DNA of 18,206 nucleotides from Lewinellaceae bacterium (lineage in GTDB: Bacteria; Bacteroidota; Bacteroidia; Chitinophagales; Saprospiraceae), in NCBI GenBank assembly GCA_016719605.1, contig JADJYW010000025.1, forward strand, positions 1 through 18,206, written 5' to 3'. A program made the translations under genes and the position numbers. This document shows positions 1-6,504 of this stretch, piece by piece; position 1 is the first letter of the stretch, and every line of letters begins with the position of its first letter. The notes under the pieces are model-generated. The model made no database searches. It saw only the letters and a list, made by a program, of their open reading frames with translations, and was not told where the DNA came from.

Positions 1-78
1 GACTTAAAGTTTTATCGAAGAAGTGCGACAGAAAGACTTAAAAAACGAGTTCATTGACATACAGTTAGATTAAACAGA
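1..78 (+). repeat. Left terminal inverted repeat region of the IS
   Basis: This region pairs with 1255-1343 in inverted orientation. Two matching blocks are visible: the outer GACTTAAAG (1-9) and the inner 31-nt block at 48-78, which has one substitution and a small indel relative to its partner. A second GACTTAAA at 35-42 and GTGCGAC at 24-30 look like subterminal copies of the tip motif seen at the right end. Confidence 0.75.
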
Positions 79-1248
79 TTTTCGCGAGAAAAGCGAGGGT
101 CAGGGATGGTTTTGAGCAAATGACCAAGTTGGTCAAAAAAGAGCCACGCCACATTTTTGGGGTCAAACTTGACAAATACGATTTTGCCTTTATGCTGTGC
201 CCCAACCTGGAAAGGCTTGTTGTAAACTGTCGTTGCTCCACTGACACTGACCTTTTTTGGGTAAATGGCTTGTGCTAAATAGTCATATGCTTTATGCTCG
301 TCGAAGATGGCCTCGTCAAATACTCTGGCTGGGGTGTAGAGGTCTTTGAACACTTCGATTCGAGGGACTTTGCCAAGCCGTCTGACGGGGCAATGATCTC
401 GTTGCATCGTGCTGGCTTCATCCAGGTGAACTTGCATTTGTTCGAGGTTTTGGCATTTATGCACTTCCGCCCAGCGGCTAAGGGTGCCCTGGTTTCTTTC
501 CACCTTGGCATTGTCCTGCGGTCGGCGCGGTCGGTTGAGGATAGGAGTGATCCCCCAAGCCGCGAGCCACAGGGACATGATCGGGATCACATCCCGAGTA
601 GGCACCCCGAATGGCAGCCCGTTGTCGGTGCGTATAGCCAGCGGCATGCCCCATTGCTTGAACAACTCAAGGAGCAAGGATCGCACATCACCCATTGCCA
701 CCTGGCAGATCCGCCCTTGGGGGGAAACCCTTGGCCTTGAGTACGGCCCCAGTCTTTTCATCGGTGATGTTTAAAAAACAACGCTCTTGACCGTCCGCCA
801 TGCCGATACGCTCCTTGGCATCTATTTGCCATGTATCGTGGGGCAGACGAGAGCGCTCTGCCGGCGCCGGTGGCGGAAGTTCGGTTCTGGGCAAGGCCTT
901 TGCTCCATTGGCCAACCGTCTTTGATAGTGCCGTTCGCTTTGCAAACTTAACTGAGGAAAAGCCTCTCGAAGCCGAGCCAAAATATAGCCCATGCCCCAA
1001 GTCGGGTGCAGGTGCTTCAACAGCCGTACCAGCCTAAATACACGTTCTGCCCCATCAACTACCGGACGCCCACAATTGGAATAACGCGGGACCAAGCCCG
1101 CCTCGCCCAACTCCTTGTAGCGCAAGCAAATGGTTCTCACAGTGTTGTAATTAATCCCGTAGCGCTCCGATAAACTCATGTACGAAGCGCCCTGTTGGTG
1201 GCCCGCCACTATTTTATGGCGTAGCGTAATGTCCTTGGCTTGTGCCAT
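51..1248 (-). CDS. IS transposase, HTH plus DDE integrase core (frameshifted)
   Basis: Catalyses cut-and-join transposition of the surrounding element. The N-terminal part (residues about 10-60) has a helix-turn-helix look (SLSERYGINYNTVRTIC). The rve/DDE core follows: D143 in WQIDAKE, the second Asp in RTDNG, and the Glu in NAKVERNQG. I start at the ATG at 1248 (MAQAKD) rather than the TTG at 1272, which lies inside the inverted repeat. The stop at 51-53 lies inside the left repeat. The frame breaks at the run of six G at 719-724. Dropping one base joins AVLKAKGFP to QGRICQVAMGD and gives about 398 residues, a normal length for this class. Because similar breaks occur in unrelated genes here, I favour a sequencing error over programmed frameshifting. 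Confidence 0.85.
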
Positions 1249-1254
1249 TGCTTT

Positions 1255-1343
1255 TCTGTTTAATCTAATCAATATGTCAAAGAACTAACTTTTATCACAA
1301 CTTTAGGTCGTTACCTAACTATGAATCTTTAAGTCGCACGACA
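1255..1343 (-). repeat. Right terminal inverted repeat region of the IS
   Basis: Reverse complement partner of 1-78. The inner block 1255-1286 matches 48-78, and the outer block 1327-1335 matches 1-9. The probable tip ends at 1343, giving a TGT...ACA end. The transposase start codon at 1248 lies just inside it. Confidence 0.75.
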
Positions 1344-1363
1344 CATAAACAAGGTTTTTTTTG

Positions 1364-1371
1364 CAAAAGTA
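1364..1371 (-). promoter_or_regulatory. Candidate Bacteroidota -7 box pointing into the IS
   Basis: The minus strand reads TACTTTTG, an exact fit to the Bacteroidota -7 consensus TAnnTTTG. A possible -33 element (TTTG) sits about 23 nt upstream on that strand, slightly further than usual. It lies about 20 bp outside the IS right end and would transcribe toward the transposase. It may be the promoter of a gene displaced by the insertion. The motif is short, so this is only suggestive. Confidence 0.3.
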
Positions 1372-1410
1372 AGTCGTTGGATACCTTCCTCCCTCAAAAA
1401 ATTCCCCGCC

Positions 1411-1562
1411 GGGGATGTGTCAAAAGGGTAAGGAGGCGCAAGGCATCACAAATTTTTCACCGCGGAGGCGCGGAGTAAAATTCTCTGCGCCTCCGCGTCT
1501 CTGCGGTGAATTTGATTAACATTTGGGGCAAAAATTTCTTGTTAGCCTTTTGACACAACCCC
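1411..1562. repeat. Nested inverted repeat, possible small non-autonomous element
   Basis: Outer arms: GGGGATGTGTCAAAAGG (1411-1427) matches the reverse complement of 1546-1562 at 16 of 17 positions. Inside lies a large imperfect hairpin at 1456-1510, with arms beginning TTCACCGCGGAGGCGCGGAG and ending CTCTGCGGTGAA around a short AT-rich loop. Hairpins of the 'CACCGCxGAGGCGCxGAG' type recur between genes in many bacterial genomes (from memory). There is no coding potential. The symmetrical outer arms give it the look of a roughly 150-bp MITE-like unit, but no flanking duplication is evident. Confidence 0.6.
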
Positions 1563-1646
1563 TACCAAGTGCGAGTAAAGCGGCTGTTAGCCTTTTTCAA
1601 AGGGTACACATTTTTTCAAAAAATAGAAATGCTTCGCAAAACAGGT

Positions 1647-1823
1647 AAAAAGACCTCGGAGAGGTCAAATATTGGTAGAAAAATGCCCACGCGGAGAATT
1701 AGCACGACCTCGGAGAGGTCGAATATTGGTGCCGATCACAAATCAACGTGCGACCTCTCCGAGGTCGCAAATCGAATTTATCACCTGTTTTCTACCAATA
1801 TTTGACCTCTCCGAGGTCTTTTT
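1647..1823. repeat. Four-copy palindrome cluster arranged as two nested inverted repeats
   Basis: The 15-mer GACCTCGGAGAGGTC, itself a 6-bp inverted repeat around GGA, occurs at 1652-1666 and 1706-1720, and inverted at 1752-1766 and 1804-1818. The outer pair is embedded in a perfect 36-nt inverted repeat (1647-1682 against 1788-1823). The inner pair shares a few extra bases on each side. Unit orientation is forward, forward, reverse, reverse. A transcript could form one long stem or four small hairpins. The unit looks like a REP-type intergenic palindrome. Short open frames here read through the palindromes and are not genes. Confidence 0.8.
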
Positions 1824-1882
1824 GAGTGGGTATCACCTGGTTTGTTGTCTACCAACAAAAATGTGTATCAATTGAATTTAGC

Positions 1883-1900
1883 CTTTACAAAATCTTTACA
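1883..1900 (+). promoter_or_regulatory. Candidate OmpR/PhoB-class operator upstream of kdpD
   Basis: The sequence is CTTTACAAAATCTTTACA: an exact 7-bp direct repeat (CTTTACA) with a 4-bp AT-rich spacer, so the half-sites repeat every 11 bp. This is the geometry of Pho-box-like sites bound by winged-helix response regulators of the OmpR/PhoB/KdpE class. It ends 67 bp before the kdpD start, a reasonable place for autoregulation by the KdpE encoded here. Geometry is seen; binding is inferred. Confidence 0.35.
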
Positions 1901-1967
1901 CCCCCACCCGTTCCTTTATCTTTTATTTACAAGCGCCACCGGACTTTTGCCCCGTCAAGTTTTTCGG

Positions 1968-3098
1968 ATGAAAAAAGTCAACACAACCCGGCAGATCGTT
2001 TTGGCAGCCACTTCGGTGCTGGCCGTGGCGGCGGCTTGCTATCCGGTAACGGATTACATCGGCTACCACTCGGTGGCGCTGGTATTGCTGCTGGCGGTAT
2101 CGGTGCTGGCCATGCGCTTGAGTTTGCCAGCGGTCATCGTGGCGGCAGTGCTGAGTGCGCTGGTCTGGGATTTCTTCTTCATCCCCCCTTATTTCACGTT
2201 TACCATCGGCAGCGAGGATGTGTTGCTCATCGCCATGTACTTCATCGTGGCGGTACTAAACGGCGTGATCAACCACCGTGTGCGACAATTGGAGCGCGTG
2301 CAACGCCAGAAAGCCCACAGTGATTCGTCTTTGAAACTGTACAACACGCTGTTCAATTCGCTCTCGCACGAACTGCGCACACCTGTGGCGGCTATCCTCG
2401 GCGCAGCAGACACCCTGCAGGAAAACGAGCGGGTGTTGTCGGAAGAACAAAAAAGAGCTGCTGGCCGAAATTGCCGGCGGTGCGCTGAGGCTCAGCGAAC
2501 AGGTGGAAAACCTGCTGAGCATGTCGCGCCTCAAAGCGGGCATGATTTCGGCCAAAAGGAATGGTGCGACGTGGCCGACCTGCTCTACAGCACCCTCGAA
2601 AAACTGAACGCCGAGCAACGCGACCACCCGGTGGACATTTCCCTGCCCGACGACCTGCCGCTCGTGCGTCTCGACTTCGGCCTGACGGAGCAAATCGTGC
2701 GCAACCTGCTCAACAACGCCTTTCGCCATACGCCTGCCGGTACGCCGGTGCGCATTACAGCCAAAATTGAACACGACACTGCCGGACATTTCGTGGCCGA
2801 TGACCAATCCGACCCACCTTTGCATCTCGTGCGCGATAACATGACGTACCGGCTGCAGATCGAGGTTTCGGACCGCGGCCCCGGCTTTCCGTTGGAAGAA
2901 ATTGAGCGGGTTTTCGATAAATTTTACCGCCCTTCGAATACTGCCGCCGGCGGCACCGGCCTTGGTTTGTATGTGGTCAAAGGCTTCGTGGAGGCGCAAG
3001 GCGGCGAGATCGCGCTGAGCAATCAAAGTCAGGGGGGCGCCCGGTTCACAATCGAGTTTCCAACTCCTGTTATGCCACAAAACCTCCACAACCAATGA
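1968..3098 (+). CDS. kdpD: KdpD-type sensor histidine kinase, short form without N-terminal KdpD domain
   Basis: Inner-membrane sensor kinase that would phosphorylate the adjacent KdpE in response to potassium limitation or turgor. Residues 10-106 contain four hydrophobic segments typical of the KdpD DUF4118 region, with the family-like stretch DFFFIPPYFTF at 69-79. The H box SLSHELRTP places the phospho-acceptor His at residue 134. ATPase motifs follow: LLNNAFRHTP (N), DRGPGF (G1), VFDKFYRP (F) and GGTGLGL (G2). The long cytoplasmic N-terminal KdpD and Usp domains of E. coli KdpD are absent; the frame is only about 376 codons. I choose the ATG at 1968 because it directly precedes the first membrane segment. 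Two opposite frameshifts, at the A runs 2449-2454 and 2554-2557, hide about 35 wrong residues. Corrected, this part reads ELLAEIAGGALRLSEQVENL, a normal dimerisation helix. The stop overlaps the kdpE start. Confidence 0.88.
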   Translation: MKKVNTTRQIVLAATSVLAVAAACYPVTDYIGYHSVALVLLLAVSVLAMRLSLPAVIVAAVLSALVWDFFFIPPYFTFTIGSEDVLLIAMYFIVAVLNGVINHRVRQLERVQRQKAHSDSSLKLYNTLFNSLSHELRTPVAAILGAADTLQENERVLSEEQKRAAGRNCRRCAEAQRTGGKPAEHVAPQSGHDFGQKEWCDVADLLYSTLEKLNAEQRDHPVDISLPDDLPLVRLDFGLTEQIVRNLLNNAFRHTPAGTPVRITAKIEHDTAGHFVADDQSDPPLHLVRDNMTYRLQIEVSDRGPGFPLEEIERVFDKFYRPSNTAAGGTGLGLYVVKGFVEAQGGEIALSNQSQGGARFTIEFPTPVMPQNLHNQ

Positions 3099-3720
3099 AA
3101 AACGCGTGCATTCTGGTCATCGAGGACGAAGCGGCTATCCGCAAACTGCTTTTCATAACGCTGCAATCCAGCGGATACAATTGCCTGCTGGCAGCAACGG
3201 GCAGCGAAGGAAAAATCATGGCCGCCGCGCAGCAGCCCGATCTGGTACTGCTTGATCTGGGCTTGCCCGACGGCGACGGCCAGGCCATGCTACGCGGACT
3301 GCGCGAGTGGTATACCAAGCCGGTCATCGTGGTGTCGGCCCGAAGTTCGGAGCACGACATCGTTACGGCACTTGACAATGGCGCAAACGACTATTTAGTC
3401 AAACCGTTTCGTACCGGCGAACTGCTGGCACGCATCCGTTCGGCACTGCGGCAGGCGGTGAACGGCGGTCAAAAAACGGCGAGACCGTCAAACTGACCTC
3501 CACGGAATACGCCCTGCTGGCCCTGTTTGTCAAAAACGCAGGCCGGGTACTCACGCACGCGTTCATCCTGCGCGAGGTGTGGGGGCCGGGTTATGTGGAG
3601 CATACGGAGTATCCGAGGGTGTTCGTAGGCCAGTTGCGAAAAAAAATTGAAGACGATCCCAACCGACCCAAACTGATCCTCACGGAATCGGGTGTCGGCT
3701 ACCGGTTCAGCGAAGGATAG
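3095..3720 (+). CDS. kdpE: KdpE-type response regulator, OmpR family (frameshift and probable linker deletion)
   Basis: Cytoplasmic transcription regulator partnered with the upstream kinase. The receiver domain spans about residues 1-120, with acidic pair E10/D11, phospho-acceptor D54 in LLDLGLPDGDG, S81 and K103 in LVKPF. After the receiver the frame breaks at 3470-3481. The winged-helix DNA-binding domain continues in another frame, from ETVKLTSTEYALL through VWGPGYVEH to TESGVGYRF, and ends at 3720. It starts in a 4-nt ATGA overlap with kdpD, indicating translational coupling. About 20 residues normally found between the receiver and the KLTxTEY motif seem absent. A single deletion of 3n+1 nt would explain both the shift and the shortening. 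Without correction only a receiver with a short tail is made. Kdp assignment rests on the neighbouring kinase and the VWGP/YxRVxVGQLRKK style. Confidence 0.85.
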
Positions 3721-3742
3721 CATCATTTTAAATCCGTTTTTT

Positions 3743-5697
3743 ATGAAATCCACTACCAACGGCTCCGCCTCTTCGCGGGTGACGGCAGCCACGCTTTTGG
3801 TTGCACTCGGCATTATTTACGGCGATATCGGCACGTCACCGCTGTACGTGCTCAAAGCCATCGTCGGCGAAAACGAGGTATCCGAACTGCTCGTGTACGG
3901 CGGCATTTCGTGTATTTTCTGGACGCTGGTTTTCCAGACCACGTTCAAGTACGTGATCCTCACGCTTCAGGCCGACAACCACGGCGAGGGTGGCATTTTT
4001 TCGTTGTACGCGCTGGTGCGGCGGTTCGGGCGGGCAAACTGGTTTTCCCGACCATCATCGGCGCGAGCACGCTGCTGGCCGACGGCATCATCACGCCGCC
4101 GATTTCCGTGTCTTCGGCTGTGGAAGGGCTGGAAAAAGTGATGCCGCACCTGCCGACTGCTACCATCGTGGTGGCTATTCTGACCGGCATTTTCTTTTTT
4201 CAGCGTTTCGGCACACACAAGGTCGGCGCGGTGTTCGGCCCGATGATGCTGATCTGGTTTTCGATGCTGTTCGTGCTGGGTATCGTGCAAGTTTTTCATT
4301 ACCCGGAAATTTTACAAGCCCTAAACCCCGTGTACGCTATCCGGTTGCTGACGCAGTACCCGGGCGGATTCTGGCTGCTGGGCGCCGTGTTTTTATGTAC
4401 CACCGGCGCCGAGGCGCTGTACTCCGATCTGGGGCACTGCGGCCGGAAAAACATCCGCATCACCTGGGGCATAGTCAAAACCTGCCTCGTGGTCAACTAT
4501 CTGGGGCAGGCGGCCTGGACGATGCACCATGTGTCGGGCGAGGGGCTGGCCGGGAGCAATCCGTTTTTTGAAATCATGCCCGACTGGTTTTTGTTGCCCG
4601 GCATTGCCATTGCCACCTCGGCGGCGATCATCGCATCACAGGCGCTGATTTCCGGGTCGTACACGCTGATTTCGGAGGCTATGTCGCTGAATGTCTGGCC
4701 CCGTGTGGCAGTGCGTCAGCCTTCGGAACTGAAGGGGCAGATTTACATCCCTTCGGTCAACCTGCTGCTGTGGGTCGGTTGCCTCGGCGTGGTGTTTTAC
4801 TTCGGCAATTCCTCCAACATGGAGGCGGCCTACGGGTTTTCCATCACGGTCACGATGATGATGACCACATTCCTGCTGTCGTATTACCTGCTTTTTGTGA
4901 AAAATGGCGACCGTTGGGTGTGGCCGGTGTTGCTGGTGTTTGGCGCCATTGAAATGTGTTTTTTGGTGGCCAATTTGCAAAAGTTCCATCACGGCGGTTC
5001 GGTGGCGGTATTCATGGGGCTGGGTTTTTTCTCGATCATGTACATCTGGTATTTCGCCCGAAAGATCAACAACCGCTTTGTCAGTTTTGTCGAACTGCGC
5101 AACTACACTACCCTGCTCGACAGCCTCAGCAGCGACCAGAAATTCCCAAATTTTCAACCCACCTGATTTACCTGACCAAAGCCAACAACCCGGAGCACAT
5201 CGAGGAAAAAATCGTACGGTCCATTTTTTCCAAAAAACCAAAACGCGCTGATGTGTACTGGTTTCTGCACCTCAACCGAACCGACGATCCGTACACGCTG
5301 GAGTACCGCGTACACGAATTGCTGGACGACAAGGTGATCCGGGTGGACATCAACATCGGATTCCGGGTGCAACCGCGCACGGAGTTGTATTTCAAAAATC
5401 GTGCAGGAACTCGTCACGAGGCAGGAACTCAACCTGCACATCCGTCCCGACGGCTCCACGCGCTACAACCCGGAGCCGGATTTCAAATTCGTGGTGCTGG
5501 AAAAATTCCTTTCCGCCGAAAACGAGTTCACCCTGCGCGACGACGTGCTGCTGAACGGCTACTTCTGGCTGAAAAAACTCGGCACCTCGGACGAAAAAGC
5601 CTTCGGGCTGGACAAGAGCGACGTGGTCGTGGAAGATGTGCCGTTGGTGTACCAGCCGGTGGACGGGGTGCCGCTGGCGCGGGTCGGCGAGCGCTGA
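3743..5697 (+). CDS. kup: Kup potassium uptake transporter (three frameshifts)
   Basis: Integral-membrane K+/H+ symporter of the KUP/HAK/KT family. The N terminus carries the family signature YGDIGTSPLY (residues 26-35), then a KYV...RADNHGEGGIF-like segment. Later comes LLADGIITPPISVSSAVEG and a long hydrophobic body to about 5080, followed by a cytoplasmic C-terminal domain (THLIYLTKAN to LVYQPVDGVPLARVGER). Corrected length is about 651 codons, typical of Kup. Frameshifts are evident at the G run near 4028-4034, at AAA 5140-5142 (one A short) and at the A run 5394-5398; correcting each restores continuous homologous-looking protein. The start ATG at 3743 lies 22 nt after kdpE, so transporter and regulators appear to form one operon. 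No kdpFABC genes are visible. Confidence 0.9.
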
Positions 5698-5832
5698 GAA
5701 ATGTGTATCGTTGCGCTTGATTTCCAATTTAGCAACTACTTTTACGTGCTTTTTTTAGCATGGGGGCTATCTGTCATACGCCGGTTCGCAGCCCGGCATT
5801 ACTGTATTTTCACCAGATCGTCCGATCCATTC

Positions 5833-6362
5833 ATGCATACCCGCTACGTACCGACCGCTGTCCTTATTCTGCCCCTTCTCTGTGATTCAATGCCGAAAAC
5901 CCGCTCCGGCAAGCCCCGAGGTCTGGTACCAAATGCACCGTTCCAGTATTCAAACTCAAGCCGATCTACAGGCCGACACCAGCCATTTTCAATACCTGGC
6001 CGACAACACCTTCAGCCACCGGGTGTTCATCCACGGCGGGCGGGTATTCCGGGAAGAATGGTACGGGAAAGCGGGCGATTTGCAGGGCAGATCACTTTAC
6101 ACCCGACGGAAAATTTGAGTGGCGCTGCGAAATCTGCCCCCGACAGTTCCATCGGCTTCGAGGGTATCCTGTTCAAACAAAAATTCTACGGCCCCTGCAC
6201 CTGGTGGTATTGTACAGGTCGGATGCGCCAGCACGGGTACCGTTTTGCCGGGCGGAAATCGGCATCTGGCGCCGCTGGGATGAGGCCGGGGTACTGGTGG
6301 ATTCAATTGACCGGGGAGGGGCGGCGCTGCTGGATTCGCTACAGGGCAATTCTGTGTTGTAG
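5833..6362 (+). CDS. Small unrecognised protein, probably exported (several frameshifts)
   Basis: I do not recognise a family. The proposed ATG at 5833 begins a short basic N terminus and hydrophobic stretch (VPTAVLILPLL), suggesting a signal or lipoprotein leader. Corrected reading would then give a mature part containing PEVWYQMHRSS, NTFSHRVFIHGGRVFREEWYG, CEICPDSSIGFEGILF, GIWRRWDEAGVLVDSIDRGG, and an end at TAG 6360-6362. Shifts are needed near 5872-5875, 6102-6104, 6137-6141 and 6250-6252, mostly in C or G runs. Corrected length is about 175 residues. The repeated 'VFxxGRVFxEEWYG...GxWRxWDExG' texture faintly resembles MORN-like repeat proteins. It stands alone between kup and the BNR gene. 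Moderate confidence that it is a real gene, low on boundaries. Confidence 0.45.
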
Positions 6363-6424
6363 GATTTCAGGAGTTACTTTTCTCGCACAAAACCTACTTC
6401 CGGCCTCGCCGACGAGACGCAGGG

Positions 6425-6434
6425 TATATTTTGC
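6425..6434 (+). promoter_or_regulatory. Candidate promoter -7 region for the BNR-repeat gene
   Basis: TATATTTTGC is one T longer than the common Bacteroidota -7 form TAnnTTTGC, and T-run length is unreliable in this sequence. It lies about 70 nt before the proposed start at 6505 in an otherwise gene-free gap (6363-6504). No clear -33 TTTG is visible at the right distance. Confidence 0.25.
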
Positions 6435-6504
6435 AGGGTGGCCGGTTTCCCCGTACCTTGCTGCCCGCAAAAATCACCGTTCCATGCTTTTTCCTGCACA
6501 CAAC

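Larger units (their letters stand above)
1..1343 (-). mobile_element. Insertion sequence with DDE transposase, left end slightly truncated by window edge
   Basis: A single transposase gene is framed by matching inverted ends. At the left, positions 48-78 read AGTTCATTGACATA, 3 nt, then TTAGATTAAACAGA. The reverse complement of 1255-1286 reads AGTTCTTTGACATA, 4 nt, then the same 14-mer. Further out, GACTTAAAG at 1-9 matches the reverse complement of 1327-1335. The right end can be extended to TGTCGTGCGACTTAAAG (reverse complement of 1327-1343), with a TGT start as in several IS families with rve-type transposases (IS481-like). By that alignment about 8 bp of the left tip lie outside the window, so target-site duplications cannot be checked. 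Family assignment to IS481-like is an inference from transposase style; the presence of an IS is well supported. Confidence 0.85.

Noticed and set aside
719..724. Programmed ribosomal frameshift in the transposase
   Set aside because: The G/C run could slip, but equal breaks in non-mobile genes nearby make sequence error the simpler reading.
294..740. Long plus-strand open frames opposite the transposase
   Set aside because: They have no domain signature and lie wholly antisense to the transposase, whose DDE motifs are clear.
1647..1823. CRISPR array
   Set aside because: Copies are in both orientations, spacers are uneven (about 31-39 nt) and partly repeated themselves, and there are no cas genes.
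1569..1875. Short open frames across the palindrome cluster
   Set aside because: Their sequence consists of translated repeats; there is no start context or family resemblance.
2256..3095. 279-codon minus-strand frame opposite kdpD and its histidine kinase domains
   Set aside because: It is a shadow of a GC-rich coding strand; the plus strand carries all the kinase motifs.
5698..5832. Gene or terminator directly after kup
   Set aside because: No convincing hairpin or start; a TACTTTTA motif near 5738 only loosely resembles a promoter box.
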